Positions 7,952 to 17,315 of a stretch of DNA of 64,000 nt are shown piece by piece. The notes below the pieces were generated by a model that did not search any database, was not told the origin of the DNA, and was given only the letters and a program-made list of their open reading frames with translations. This stretch comes from CBDCIS01 sp965217565 (GTDB taxonomy: Bacteria; Chloroflexota; Dehalococcoidia; Lucifugimonadales; CATOSD01), in the NCBI GenBank assembly GCA_965217565.1, contig CBDCIS010000012.1:124001-188000 (forward strand). The letters are read 5' to 3'. Position numbers and translations under genes: made by a program. The stretch's first letter is position 1. Each line of letters starts with the position of its first letter.

Positions 7952-9550
7952 TTGGCGACTACCAGCAGGGCTCGACGTAGCATCTGGACATGGGGGCTCC
8001 AGTCCGACGAGCCATCGGACAAGCAGCGAACTGAGTACGCCAGGCAGCTTTCCGAACGCCTGGGCGTAACGCTCGAGCCGCCTCCGATACCCCGCGCCGA
8101 AGACCTGTGCCTCCGTGAGCCGCGCGTCAGTCCGCCTGCCTCCCTGGCGGACTTTTGCTTCAGTGACAATTATGAGAGAGCTGTGCATTCCTACGGCGCG
8201 GACAAAGAGAGGGCGGTTTTCGGCGAGTTCCCGAACCCGCCCGACGTCGTAGCGTACCCACGTTCGGAACAGGAGCTTGAGGCCGCCCTCGAATGGTGCT
8301 CCGGGCATGGATACGCTACTATCCCATTTGGCGGCGGCTCCTCCGTGGTGGAGGGGGTTACGCCTCCAGATGCGTACGACGGCGTAGTGACAATCGACAT
8401 GAGCAGGTTCAACCGCGTGCTGGAGATAGACGGGGTATCCCGGGCCGCTCGCATCCAGGCCGGCGTATTCGGCCCCTCGCTGGAAGACCAACTGCGGCCG
8501 CGAGGATACACGCTTCGCCACTTTCCCCAGAGCTTTACGGGCTCGACCCTGGGTGGTTGGATAGCGACTCGCTCTGGAGGTCATTACGCCACCAATCACA
8601 CGCACATTGACGACTTCGTCGAATCGGCGCGTATGTTGACGCCGATAGGCTGGTGGGAGTCCAGGCGGCTGCCTGGCAGTGGTGCGGGTCCAAGCCCTGA
8701 TCGACTCGTGATCGGGAGCGAGGGAATCCTCGGCATAATCACTGAGGCCTGGCTTCGCATACAGAAACGGCCAAGATATCGCGCGACGGCCGGCGTCACC
8801 TTCGCGTCCTGGGAGGCGGGCTACGAGGCTACGCGGCAGATAGCGCAGGCAAAGCTATGGCCCGCAAATCTGCGCCTTCTCGACCCTGAGCTCGCACAAA
8901 TCAGCGCCGGACTGGATGGCGAGCGGGCGCTGCTAATCATAGGGTTCGAGTCTGCGGAGACGCCTCAGGACTGGCCGGTGAGGACGGCCGTCCAGATTGC
9001 TCGCAGCGCCCGCGGTGAGATCGACGACTCGGAGATCGCGATTTCGGACGGCACGGGGCGGCCTACGGGCAGAGGCGGCGCGGCCGGCGCGTGGCGCGAC
9101 GCCTTCATCAGTGTTGGCGGCGGTCTGTCGGATGGACTGGGTATGGTTAGCGGAACCTTCGAGACGGCGATAACCTGGGATCGCTGGCCGGACTTTGACA
9201 GGCAGGTACGTGAGACGACGATGCGGGCGTTGCGGGAAGTCTGCGGGGGAGGAACGCTAAACTGCCGATTTACACACGTGTACCCGGACGGCCCCGCGCC
9301 ATACTACACGTTCTCAGGGCTTTATAGAAGCGGCTCCGAACTGGAGCAGAAGGCGGCAATCAAGCAGGCCGCGTCGGACGCCATCATGAAGGCAGGCGGC
9401 ACAATCACCCATCACCACGCAGTCGGTCGTCAGCACAGGCCCTGGTACGACCGGCAGCGTCCCGAGCCATTCGCAGTCGCCCTTCGTGCCGCCAAGAACG
9501 CCCTGGACCCCAACGGTGTGCTCAACCCTGGAGTGCTCATAGATCCATAG
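7952..9550 (+). CDS. FAD-linked oxidase, alkyl-dihydroxyacetonephosphate synthase-like
   Basis: This is a 532-residue VAO/PCMH-type flavoprotein. The start is TTG 7952 with GGAGGG six bases before it. The FAD-binding domain shows YPRSEQELEAAL, the PP-loop IPFGGGSSVVEGV near 125-140, and FTGSTLGGWIATRSGGH. The C-terminal cap has RFTHVYPDGPAPYYTF and a THHHAVGR histidine cluster, followed by PNGVLNPG. This pattern matches the AGPS/glycolate-oxidase-D branch. Alkyl-DHAP synthase makes ether lipids, but bacterial relatives are poorly characterised, so the substrate is unknown. It stands alone between two hairpins. Confidence 0.85.
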   Translation: MATTSRARRSIWTWGLQSDEPSDKQRTEYARQLSERLGVTLEPPPIPRAEDLCLREPRVSPPASLADFCFSDNYERAVHSYGADKERAVFGEFPNPPDVVAYPRSEQELEAALEWCSGHGYATIPFGGGSSVVEGVTPPDAYDGVVTIDMSRFNRVLEIDGVSRAARIQAGVFGPSLEDQLRPRGYTLRHFPQSFTGSTLGGWIATRSGGHYATNHTHIDDFVESARMLTPIGWWESRRLPGSGAGPSPDRLVIGSEGILGIITEAWLRIQKRPRYRATAGVTFASWEAGYEATRQIAQAKLWPANLRLLDPELAQISAGLDGERALLIIGFESAETPQDWPVRTAVQIARSARGEIDDSEIAISDGTGRPTGRGGAAGAWRDAFISVGGGLSDGLGMVSGTFETAITWDRWPDFDRQVRETTMRALREVCGGGTLNCRFTHVYPDGPAPYYTFSGLYRSGSELEQKAAIKQAASDAIMKAGGTITHHHAVGRQHRPWYDRQRPEPFAVALRAAKNALDPNGVLNPGVLIDP

Positions 9551-9581
9551 GCGTCAATCGAATAAGCGCCGGAACGCAATC

Positions 9582-9622
9582 GGGACACGGTCACTCCGAA
9601 ATGGCGGAGGCAACCGTGTCCC
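9582..9622. terminator. Bidirectional terminator hairpin between convergent genes
   Basis: A perfect 10-bp outer stem (gggacacggt/accgtgtccc) encloses a second stem ctccg/cggag. It sits between the stops of the FAD oxidase and oppF, followed by CTCTTTC on the plus strand. It is suited to ending both transcripts. Confidence 0.6.
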
Positions 9623-9658
9623 TCTTTCGCGTGGCGAGTTGTGCGCGTTCAGCCGGAA

Positions 9659-10687
9659 CTATGCGTTATCGTAGCCGTCAGCTCTTATGCAAGCGACCCA
9701 GTGATCCTTGCTGACTTCCTGCAGTTCAGGCACACTGGCCTGGCAGTCGTCAATCGCAACGGGACAGCGGGTGTGGAAAACACATCCGGGGGGTGGATTC
9801 ATCGGGCTTGGCACGTCGCCCTGCAGGATGATGCGCTCGCGCTGCGCCTCCACCAGTGGGTCCGGAATCGGCACCGCGGACAGCAACGCTCTCGTGTATG
9901 GATGCAGCGGGTTATCGTAAAGTTCCAGGCGGTCCGCAATCTCCACGATGTGGCCGAGGTACATCACCGCAACGCGGTCGCTAATGTGCCGAACGACGGA
10001 GAGGTCGTGGGCGATGAAGAGATATGTAAGACCGAACTGGTCTTGGAGGTCTTCAAGGAGGTTGATCACTTGCGCCTGGATGGATACGTCCAGTGCGGAC
10101 ACAGGCTCGTCGCAGACGATGAAGCTGGGGTTCACGGCGAGCGCCCTCGCTATTCCGATGCGCTGCCTCTGCCCGCCGCTGAACTCGTGGGGATAGCGGT
10201 CGGCCATGTACGGATTTAGCCCCACCACCTGGAGCAGTTCTGCCACCCTGTCCCTGTACTCTCCCTTGCTTGCGGTCAGCTTGTGCACGACCAGAGGCTC
10301 CCCGACAATGTCTCCGCAGGTCATTCTGGGGTTGAGCGAGCCGTAGGGGTCCTGGAAGATAACCTGAATCTTGCGCCGCATGGCGCGCATCGCGGAGCCG
10401 TCGAGCGCATTCAGATCCTCGCCTTCGAAGACGACGTCTCCGGCTGTAGGCTTGTACAGCTGCAGGATGCAACGTCCGGTGGTGGTCTTGCCGCAACCGC
10501 TTTCGCCGACCAGACCAAGGGTCTCCCCTCTTTTGATCGAGAAGGTTACACCGTCCACCGCCTTGACGTGGGCTACCGTTCGCTGGAAGATGATGCCCGC
10601 TGTTACGGGGAAGTGCATCTTGAGGTCTTTGACTTCGAGCAGTACTTCGTCCGATGGGCCCTGGTTGATGTTCTGAACTTCTACCAT
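9659..10687 (-). CDS. oppF: Oligopeptide/dipeptide ABC transporter ATP-binding protein (OppF/DppF type)
   Basis: This is the second ATPase of a peptide importer, on the cytoplasmic face (342 residues). Walker A is GLVGESGCGKTTTGR, the Q-loop VIFQDPYGSLNPRM, the ABC signature EFSGGQRQRIGIARAL, and Walker B FIVCDEPVSALDVS. The C-terminal oligopeptide domain has the cysteine set C..RC..C..C (GCVFHTRCPVAIDDC, ending HWVACIRA) that often holds an iron-sulphur cluster. It follows oppD by 12 bp in one operon. The permease genes of this pair are not adjacent; the nearest are dppB/dppC 12 kb away across the mobile-element island. Confidence 0.95.
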   Translation of the reverse strand: MVEVQNINQGPSDEVLLEVKDLKMHFPVTAGIIFQRTVAHVKAVDGVTFSIKRGETLGLVGESGCGKTTTGRCILQLYKPTAGDVVFEGEDLNALDGSAMRAMRRKIQVIFQDPYGSLNPRMTCGDIVGEPLVVHKLTASKGEYRDRVAELLQVVGLNPYMADRYPHEFSGGQRQRIGIARALAVNPSFIVCDEPVSALDVSIQAQVINLLEDLQDQFGLTYLFIAHDLSVVRHISDRVAVMYLGHIVEIADRLELYDNPLHPYTRALLSAVPIPDPLVEAQRERIILQGDVPSPMNPPPGCVFHTRCPVAIDDCQASVPELQEVSKDHWVACIRADGYDNA

Positions 10688-10699
10688 GAAGTTGTCTCC

Positions 10700-11701
10700 T
10701 TAGCCAGCACTAGCCGCGGCGAGTTCGGTTATCTCATGGGAACGCCAGCAAGCCGTCGTATGTCCCTCATTCACGTCTGTCAGTTCCGGCGTATCCTGAA
10801 GGCACCTCTCGTAAACGAACTTGCAACGTGGGGCAAAGCTGCAACCGGCTGGCAGGTCAATCAGGTCCGGCGGCAGGCCTTCGATCGGGTCGAGTTTCAC
10901 CTTTCGCGTTTCGTCGAGGCGTGGGACCGAGTTTAGCAGACCCAGCGTGTAGGGGTGCTTGGGATTGTGATATATCTCCGCCGAACTGCCGGTCTCGATT
11001 ATCTTGCCGGCATACATGACGTTGACCCTGTCGGCGTAACGGGCCACCACGCCGAGGTTGTGCGTGATGATGATCATCGCGGTTCCCAACTCGCGGGACA
11101 GGTCTTGCATAAGCTCCAGAATCTGCGCCTGAATCGTCACGTCCAGTGCTGTGGTAGGCTCGTCCGCGATGATAAGCTTGGGGTCGCAGCTAAGCGCCAT
11201 AGCTATCATCACTCTCTGCCTCATGCCGCCGCTAAACTGGTGAGGGTAGTCTCTCAGGCGGCGGTCCGCGTCTGGGATTCCCACCATGCTAAGCAGTTCG
11301 CCGGCTCGTGTTTGGGCCTGGGACTTGTTCATATTTTGGTGAAGTTCGAGCGTCTCCGTGAGCTGACGGCCAATCGTCAGCACAGGATTGAGCGAGGTCA
11401 TTGGCTCCTGGAAGACCATTGCTATCCTGTTGCCTCGAATATGCCGCATCTCCGCGTCGTCAACCTTGAGAATGTCTTCCCCTTCGAATATCACCTCTCC
11501 GTTGACGGTTCTGCCAGGGGGATTCGCGACAAGGCGCATGACGGAAAGAGCGCTAACACTCTTGCCGCAGCCACTCTCTCCCACAATTCCCAGAACCTCA
11601 CCCTCTTCAAGGTAGTAGCTTATTCCATCTACTGCCTTGACTACTCCGTCCTGAGTGAAGAAATAGGTTGCGAGATCCTTAACCTCAAGTAGATTTGCCA
11701 T
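10700..11701 (-). CDS. oppD: Oligopeptide/dipeptide ABC transporter ATP-binding protein (OppD/DppD type)
   Basis: This is the first ATPase of the pair (333 residues). Walker A is GIVGESGCGKSVSALS, the Q-loop MVFQEPMTSLNP, the signature QFSGGMRQRVMIAMAL, and Walker B LIIADEPTTALDVT, with THNLGVVARYADR as the H-loop. The C-terminal domain carries GCSFAPRCKFVYERC and ACWRSHE. DppD and DppF normally pair as a heterodimer under two permeases. A good sigma-70-type promoter lies about 150 bp upstream, so oppD-oppF can be transcribed as its own unit. Confidence 0.95.
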   Translation of the reverse strand: MANLLEVKDLATYFFTQDGVVKAVDGISYYLEEGEVLGIVGESGCGKSVSALSVMRLVANPPGRTVNGEVIFEGEDILKVDDAEMRHIRGNRIAMVFQEPMTSLNPVLTIGRQLTETLELHQNMNKSQAQTRAGELLSMVGIPDADRRLRDYPHQFSGGMRQRVMIAMALSCDPKLIIADEPTTALDVTIQAQILELMQDLSRELGTAMIIITHNLGVVARYADRVNVMYAGKIIETGSSAEIYHNPKHPYTLGLLNSVPRLDETRKVKLDPIEGLPPDLIDLPAGCSFAPRCKFVYERCLQDTPELTDVNEGHTTACWRSHEITELAAASAG

Positions 11702-12110
11702 AGGCTCCCCCTCCAGATTCTTTAACCCAGGTCTTTATCGTCTCACAGGTAACCCATCGACACTGGGAAATAAGACTCCCGCCACAATACCGACCCAAGG
11801 AGATGGATCGACGTTGCTGGCTTGCTTATGTGCAAAATAGTTAGAGTATTGTAGCCATACTCCCCTAAAATCGCAAGTGAACACTACGTTTCACTCTGCT
11901 GTCGCCACGCGAACCGCAACTTCCTAAAGGCCCACTGCCGAACTCCAACTCACCCATCCGGCGGACAAGAGCCGTATGCCACGGTGGGCAGTATTATAGA
12001 AACGACGCCTAATGTCAAGTGTCTAGGCATTCGATTGGCTGCACACCCGACGAATTTAGTGACCTCAATCTCACACCGGGAGAATACAGTGAAGGGTCAA
12101 TGGAGGGTAC
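11702..12110. other. Intergenic region upstream of oppD
   Basis: There is no coding frame with family similarity here. The only feature I can support is the minus-strand promoter at 11848-11876. The rest is the oppD leader and the 3' flank of the cytidylate-kinase-like gene. Confidence 0.5.
11848..11876 (-). promoter_or_regulatory. Promoter of oppD-oppF
   Basis: Read on the minus strand, TTGCGA and TACAAT are separated by exactly 17 bases. The predicted transcript has a leader of about 140 bases before the oppD ATG at 11701. Confidence 0.65.
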
Positions 12111-12833
12111 CTACCTCGCCATGACCAGCCCGTCGTTGAGGGCCCTCACGGCGTGCGTGACTATGTCGGTGGCATATTCGAGGCCCACTTCGCTGACGTT
12201 CAGCACCATGTGAAACAGCTCCGGCGCGTCGGGGTTGTCGATGCTGAGGAATCGCTTGAAGTAGTACACGCGCGCGCCGTCCCGCGCGGCCATGGTCTTC
12301 TCGGCCTGCTCACGGTCTATCCTCTCGCGTCCCATTATGGTGACAACTCTATCCTCGTAACTCGACACCACGCCGACACGCAGCACGTTTGGGAGGTCAC
12401 GTAAGATGACATGGCTGCCCCTACCCACGATCACCACGTTGCCGCTGGCCGCCATCTCTTCTAGCACGTTGTGGACGGCCTCGATATAGGCTTCGTCTTC
12501 CAACTCGTGACCCTTGGTGATGGTCGGTTGAGGCAGGTCCTCGTATTCCTCGGTCAGGAAAGCCGCTACGCCCGGCCCAAAATACGGGTCTCCTCCCGCT
12601 CCGGAAACGGCGGAGCGTTCCAGTATGCGCTGGAGGATTCGGGAGAACCGCTCGCCCCTTGTTGGCGGGCGCTCCTCTCGCTGGTGCAGCGCCTCCACGG
12701 TTGCGCCCACCTGCCGCGCGACGTTCGTCAGAATCAGCCTGTCAACGTAATCGGCCTCGAGACGCTGCGCCACCAGTGGCCCCAGCGACCTTGGGCCTCC
12801 CCCTGCGAGTCCTGCCAGTGTTACTACGGTCAT
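12111..12833 (-). CDS. Cytidylate kinase-like family protein
   Basis: This 240-residue P-loop-like protein belongs to the cytidylate-kinase-2 group. It has the conserved central VVIVGRGSHVIL, RVGVVSSYEDRV, ERIDREQAEKTM, RVYYFKRFLSIDNPDAPELFHMVLN and a final helix for interval-type nucleotide binding. The N-terminus (VTLAGLAGGGPRSLGPLVA) replaces the usual GxxGSGK loop with a Gly-rich stretch lacking the Lys. Many members of this family show the same, and true CMP kinase activity is unproven. It stands alone, facing the oppD promoter region. Confidence 0.8.
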   Translation of the reverse strand: MTVVTLAGLAGGGPRSLGPLVAQRLEADYVDRLILTNVARQVGATVEALHQREERPPTRGERFSRILQRILERSAVSGAGGDPYFGPGVAAFLTEEYEDLPQPTITKGHELEDEAYIEAVHNVLEEMAASGNVVIVGRGSHVILRDLPNVLRVGVVSSYEDRVVTIMGRERIDREQAEKTMAARDGARVYYFKRFLSIDNPDAPELFHMVLNVSEVGLEYATDIVTHAVRALNDGLVMAR

Positions 12834-12948
12834 GATACACCTCCCCAGACGGTGTCAGGGTTCTGAAGAACTCAATGTGCGCCGGCGTCTATCCAAAGCC
12901 AGACGTGACTTGCCGGCTCCACGCGATTTTCACGATCTGCGATGCGGT

Positions 12949-13407
12949 CTATTCCTGGCTCTTCAACTCTTCTATGTGGGCGTTCCAGTGGCCTATAATC
13001 CGCTCCAGACGCTGAATGGTGGACGCCTGCGAGCCGTCGTCGCGCACCATGACCGTGGCGTTCGGGTCGGGCACCTCGCGCGCGGCCTTGGCCAGGCGCG
13101 CTTGCAGTTGGCGCGCCTCGTCCGCGAGCGCGGGTATGCTCTTCCCCGACGCCCTTCCAACGGCCCTGGCGTTCATCTCGTCCGTCGAGGCGTAGATCCG
13201 GTTCGGCGACCCGCCCGAGGTGACCCTTTCCATTCCCTCAGCCGTGGCCTGATGCCAGTAGATCATGTGGCACAGCACCTCCCTGGGTGTCCAGAGGTCT
13301 ATCTTGATCTTGGATTCCGCGCCCGGCCCCTCGAAGTACGACAGTGCGGCCTCCACGGTTTCCTCAACCGATGATATAAGGGTGTCTAGCTGTTGGCTGT
13401 TGGTCAT
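12949..13407 (-). CDS. DinB-like four-helix protein
   Basis: A 152-residue all-helical protein of the DinB/maleylpyruvate-isomerase-N type. Helix 2 holds TPREVLCHMIYWHQA, and the last helix ends IGHWNAHIEELK; together these histidines resemble the three-His metal site of the fold. The region between is Ala/Arg-rich with conserved spacing. Family members act as thiol-dependent transferases or isomerases, but the substrate is unknown here. It is about 50 bp upstream of apt's stop codon on the same strand, so the two could be cotranscribed. Confidence 0.7.
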   Translation of the reverse strand: MTNSQQLDTLISSVEETVEAALSYFEGPGAESKIKIDLWTPREVLCHMIYWHQATAEGMERVTSGGSPNRIYASTDEMNARAVGRASGKSIPALADEARQLQARLAKAAREVPDPNATVMVRDDGSQASTIQRLERIIGHWNAHIEELKSQE

Positions 13408-13457
13408 GAAGAATCTCCCCCTAATTTGCTGTTGATTGGCGGAAAAAAGAGGACGCG

Positions 13458-13997
13458 CTAATACTCTATAAGGGAAAAGGTGTCATAGCCTTTCAGCATT
13501 TCCCTTCCCTTCAGTTCCGTAAGTTCAATCAGCACTGCCAAGCCTGCCACCAGGCCTCCGGCCTGTTCCACGAGCTTGACGGCGGCAGACATCGTTCCAC
13601 CGGTCGCCAGAAGGTCATCGACGATTACGACCCGCTGTCCCTGGTTGATAGCGTCTGTGTGAACCTGCACCGAGTCACTTCCGTATTCGAGAGTGTAGGA
13701 GACCGTATGCGTCTTGAAGGGCAGCTTGCCCCCCTTCCTTATAGGAATCAGGGGCTTGCCAATGCTATAGGCCAGCGGCGACGCGAACAGGAAGCCGCGC
13801 GCTTCGATGCTGGCTACGACGTCAGGATTCAGCCGCGAACAGTATTCGGCCATGCAGGCAACGGAGGCGCGAAACGCGGCCGCGTCTTTGAGCAGGGGCG
13901 TAACGTCCCTGAAGAGTATGCCCTCGTGCGGAAAGTCGGGAATGTCTCGAATGTACTCCTGTAACTCCACGCCGACCTCCATAAGGCTGCCGCCCAT
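13458..13997 (-). CDS. apt: Adenine phosphoribosyltransferase
   Basis: Apt converts adenine and PRPP to AMP in purine salvage. The 179-residue length is standard. Seen are IRDIPDFPHEGILFRDVTPLL, IEARGFLFASPLAY, PIRKGGKLPFKT and the PRPP loop VVIVDDLLATGGTM. An alternative ATG five codons in (13982) is also plausible. The promoter at 14012-14040 would give only about 8 untranslated bases for the first ATG and about 23 for the second, so the shorter form may be the true one. Confidence 0.96.
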   Translation of the reverse strand: MGGSLMEVGVELQEYIRDIPDFPHEGILFRDVTPLLKDAAAFRASVACMAEYCSRLNPDVVASIEARGFLFASPLAYSIGKPLIPIRKGGKLPFKTHTVSYTLEYGSDSVQVHTDAINQGQRVVIVDDLLATGGTMSAAVKLVEQAGGLVAGLAVLIELTELKGREMLKGYDTFSLIEY

Positions 13998-14011
13998 AGT
14001 CCCTACACAGA

Positions 14012-14040
14012 ATCATAAGTGGCTCCGCGCGCGCGGTCAA
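14012..14040 (-). promoter_or_regulatory. Promoter of apt
   Basis: On the minus strand TTGACC and TATGAT are 17 bases apart. It lies back to back with the alaS promoter, leaving only about 15 bp between the two -35 boxes. Confidence 0.7.
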
Positions 14041-14055
14041 GTGCTGGAAATCCGT

Positions 14056-14085
14056 TTGACACTCGCGGAAGCCGTCTACTACAAT
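14056..14085 (+). promoter_or_regulatory. Promoter of alaS-ruvX
   Basis: A perfect TTGACA -35 box and TACAAT -10 box are separated by 18 bases. The leader to the alaS start is about 110 bases. I see no T-box stem-loop arrangement in it. Confidence 0.75.
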
Positions 14086-14201
14086 CAGGTTTCACGCGGC
14101 TCGCTCACTTACCGTAGGCGGGCGTACGCTCATGCAAATCCGTTGAGATACCCTGCCGTAGTAGCGGTGTCCCCCAAGAAGGAAGCCAAAGAGGCGTGAC
14201 G

Positions 14202-16853
14202 ATGAATAGCCAAGACATTAGAGAGGCTTTCCTCAGCTACTTCGAGAGCGCGGGCCACCTGCGCGTCGCCAGTTCCTCGCTGATTCCGGTGGGCGACCCC
14301 ACGTTGCTGCTCACCTCCGCAGGCATGGTGCAGTTCAAACCCTACTTCTCCGGCGAGGCGGCCCCGCCCAATAGGCGTCTCGCATCCTCTCAAAAGTCGT
14401 TTCGCGCGGTCGATATCGACGAGGTGGGCGACTCTACCCATCTGACCATGTTCGAGATGCTGGGCAACTTCAGCGTCGGCGACTACTTCAAGAAAGAGGC
14501 CATCGACTATGCGCTCGAGTTCTTCGAGACGAGGTTCGGCCTGGCGAAAGAGCGATTCGCCATCACCATCCACGACAGCGATGACGAGGCCTTTGGCCTC
14601 TGGCGCGACGTGGGCATTCCAGCGGACATGATCTACAGGTTCGGCGATACCGACAACTGGTGGGGGCCGGCCGGTCTGGAGGGCCCATGCGGCCCCTGCA
14701 GCGAGCTGCACTTCGACTTTGGAGAGGGCAGGGGCTGCCTGCGCGAAGACTGCGGTCCCAACTGCGCCAATCCCAAGAATGACGCGGGAGACGCCTGCGA
14801 CAGGTACGTGGAGCTCTGGAACTTGGTGTTCATGCAGTTCTATCATCACCTGGACGGCAGCCGAGTCCCTTTGCCCGCTCCGAGCGTCGATACCGGCATG
14901 GGACTCGAACGCGCCGCCGTCGTGATGCAGGGCGTCACCACGATCTACGAAACCGACCTGTTCGTGCCACTGCTTCAGCGCGTCGAGCGGCTGAGCGGCC
15001 TGGAGTACGGCTCAGCCGAGCAGGCCGGTTACGCGATGCGCGTTGTCTCCGAGCACGCCCGCAGCTCCACCTTCCTCATCAGCGACGGCGTCGTGCCCGG
15101 CAACGAGGGCAGGGGATACGTGCTGCGTCGCGTCATCCGCCGCGCCATACGACAAGGCCGACAGCTTGGCCTCGAGGGGCCGTTCCTGGGAGAGGTCGCG
15201 GGCGTTGTAATAGAGCAGATGGGAGATGTCTATCCCGAGCTCCGCAATCACCAGGACTTCATCCTCACCGTGCTCAGATTGGAAGAGGAGAGATTTCAGC
15301 AGGCGTTCCGCAACGGCTACGAGGCGCTGAGCGAGGCGCTGGAGGGTGTCACTACACTGCCGGGCGAAGTCGTCTTCAGGCTTTGGGACACCTACGGCTT
15401 CCCCGTTGAAATGACGAGCGAAATCGCCCGAGAGCGCGGCGTGCGGGTTGATCTGGAAGGCTTCGAGAGCCAGATGACGGCGCAGCGGGAGAGGGCGCGC
15501 GCCACGGCGAAGTTCGGCGGAGACCGCGCCAAGATCCGCGTCTATGAGAGCATGGCGGTCGGCGCGACGCGCTTCCTCGGCTACGAGCAGATTACCGCGT
15601 CCTCGGTGGTCATCGGCCTCATCTCCGGCGATGAGTTGGTCAGCGAGGCATCCGATGGGCAGGACGTGGAGGTTACCCTCGTGGAGACTCCGTTCTATCC
15701 CGAGGGTGGAGGCCAGATTGGTGACGCAGGCGAGGTGATCGGACCGAACGGCAGGATAGAGATTCACGATACGCAGGCGGTAATGCCGGAGGTAATCGTC
15801 CACTTCGGCAAAGTCACGCGGGGGACGATTGCGCTCGGCGACAGCGTGGACGCCTACGTGGACGAGATTCGGCGGGAGGACACCGCCCGCAACCACACGG
15901 CGACCCACCTGCTGCACGCCGCGCTCAGGCAGGTGCTGGGGCCGCACGTCCGGCAGGCGGGGTCGCTCGTCGCGCCCGACCGTCTGCGCTTCGACTTCTC
16001 GCATGTCCAGCCGGTTACGGACGAGGAGATGTGGCAGGTTCAACTGCTGGTCAACGAGAAACTGCGCCAGAACGCCAGGGTCATCAAGAGCGAGGACGCC
16101 TACACCTCCGCCATAGGTAGGGGAGCGCTGGCCTTCTTCGGCGACAAGTACGGCGACACCGTGCGCCTGATCGAGATCGCCAACGGCACGACGTTCAGCT
16201 TCGAGGTGTGCGGCGGGACCCACGTGGGCAGCACGGGCGAGATAGGGGCCATCTACGTTCTCGGCGAATCTAGCATCGGCGCGGGAATGAGGCGCATCGA
16301 GGCCATTAGTGGCAGGGCCGCCGAGCGGCTGGTGTGGGAGCGGTTCCGGCGCGAGGAAGCGGTCGCGCGCCGTCTGCAAGCCTCCCTAGGGGAAGTCGAA
16401 GACAGGGTGCAGGGCCTCCTCGACGCCCTCGATGAGGCAACTCGACAGAGGGCCGCTCTGGAAAGGCGGCTATCGCTTCAGGCCGCCGAGGGCCTGCTGG
16501 ACTCCCGCGTGGATGTCGAGGGCGTGAGTGTGCTTGCTGCCAGGACCACGGCCGCCAACGCGGACTCCCTGCGCGAGGTGGGCGACTGGCTCCGCGACAA
16601 GATGGGCAGCGGCGTAATCGTGCTAGGCTCGGTCATCGACGAGCGGCCCCTGCTGGTGTCTATGGTAACCACCGACCTCGTCGCCAAGGGCCTGGACGCG
16701 AGTGAGATCGCTAGGGGCGCGGCCAAGGCGATTCAGGGTGGCGGAGGCGGACGGCCCGACGTGGCGCAGGCCGGGGGACGCCGCGCAGACAAGCTGGACG
16801 AGGCCCTCAGCCTGGTGCCCGGCCTCGTGCGCGAAAGCTGCTGCGGCGCTTGA
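14202..16853 (+). CDS. alaS: Alanyl-tRNA synthetase
   Basis: AlaS charges tRNA-Ala and edits mischarged Ser and Gly. I start at ATG 14202, seven bases after AGAGG; a GTG at 14196 is possible. The 883 residues are full length. The N-terminal catalytic core has FLSYFESAGHLRV, TSAGMVQFKPYF and MFEMLGNFSVGDYFK. A tRNA-binding middle follows. The editing domain has the zinc/editing motifs HTATHLLHAAL and CGGTHVG. The C-terminal Gly-rich DHHA1-like segment has GGGGGRPDVAQAGG. ruvX overlaps the last base of its final sense codon and its stop. Confidence 0.98.
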   Translation: MNSQDIREAFLSYFESAGHLRVASSSLIPVGDPTLLLTSAGMVQFKPYFSGEAAPPNRRLASSQKSFRAVDIDEVGDSTHLTMFEMLGNFSVGDYFKKEAIDYALEFFETRFGLAKERFAITIHDSDDEAFGLWRDVGIPADMIYRFGDTDNWWGPAGLEGPCGPCSELHFDFGEGRGCLREDCGPNCANPKNDAGDACDRYVELWNLVFMQFYHHLDGSRVPLPAPSVDTGMGLERAAVVMQGVTTIYETDLFVPLLQRVERLSGLEYGSAEQAGYAMRVVSEHARSSTFLISDGVVPGNEGRGYVLRRVIRRAIRQGRQLGLEGPFLGEVAGVVIEQMGDVYPELRNHQDFILTVLRLEEERFQQAFRNGYEALSEALEGVTTLPGEVVFRLWDTYGFPVEMTSEIARERGVRVDLEGFESQMTAQRERARATAKFGGDRAKIRVYESMAVGATRFLGYEQITASSVVIGLISGDELVSEASDGQDVEVTLVETPFYPEGGGQIGDAGEVIGPNGRIEIHDTQAVMPEVIVHFGKVTRGTIALGDSVDAYVDEIRREDTARNHTATHLLHAALRQVLGPHVRQAGSLVAPDRLRFDFSHVQPVTDEEMWQVQLLVNEKLRQNARVIKSEDAYTSAIGRGALAFFGDKYGDTVRLIEIANGTTFSFEVCGGTHVGSTGEIGAIYVLGESSIGAGMRRIEAISGRAAERLVWERFRREEAVARRLQASLGEVEDRVQGLLDALDEATRQRAALERRLSLQAAEGLLDSRVDVEGVSVLAARTTAANADSLREVGDWLRDKMGSGVIVLGSVIDERPLLVSMVTTDLVAKGLDASEIARGAAKAIQGGGGGRPDVAQAGGRRADKLDEALSLVPGLVRESCCGA

Positions 16854-17266
16854 GAATCCTTGCGTTGGACGTTGGCGACAAACGAATTGGACTCGCGCTA
16901 AGCGACCCGACGGGCCTTCTCGCCAGCCCGTTGACCGCCATTGAATTGGGCAAGTCCGTTTCGGCCCGCGACGAGGTGCTGCGCCTGGCCGCCGAAAACG
17001 ATGTTGGGGAGATAGTGGTTGGAATGCCACTGTCAATGTCGGGGCGCAGAGGGCCGCAGGCGGGCCGCGTCGCGGCGTTTGCCAGGGAGTTGTCCGGACG
17101 AACGGACATCCCGGTCACGTCGCTGGACGAGCGGTTGTCCACAGTGCAAGCGGAGCGGCTGCTGAGAGCGTCCGGCGTGGAGCCTTCGCGGGACAGGGCT
17201 CGCGTGGACTCGGCCGCCGCGGCTGTGCTGCTCCAGTCCTACCTCGATTCCGGGCGCATTGCCTAG
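16850..17266 (+). CDS. ruvX: Holliday junction resolvase-like YqgF (RuvX)
   Basis: A 138-residue RNase-H-fold nuclease involved in pre-16S rRNA 5' maturation in some bacteria. The start TTG overlaps the alaS stop (TTGA), a coupled arrangement. Visible are ILALDVGDKRIGLALSD (first catalytic Asp), IVVGMPLSMSGRRGPQ, the DERLSTVQAERLL motif, and the final DSAAAAVLLQSYL with a catalytic Asp. The pairing alaS-ruvX is common in bacteria. The 3' flank runs straight into a truncated insertion sequence. Confidence 0.95.
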   Translation: MRILALDVGDKRIGLALSDPTGLLASPLTAIELGKSVSARDEVLRLAAENDVGEIVVGMPLSMSGRRGPQAGRVAAFARELSGRTDIPVTSLDERLSTVQAERLLRASGVEPSRDRARVDSAAAAVLLQSYLDSGRIA

Positions 17267-17315
17267 TACTCCAAAATCATTGAATTGAGGGACACGGAGA
17301 CATCGGGCGCGCTCG

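Noticed and set aside
15012..16379. Minus-strand frame of 455 codons opposite alaS
   Set aside because: Mirror frame of a GC-rich conserved gene; no motif.
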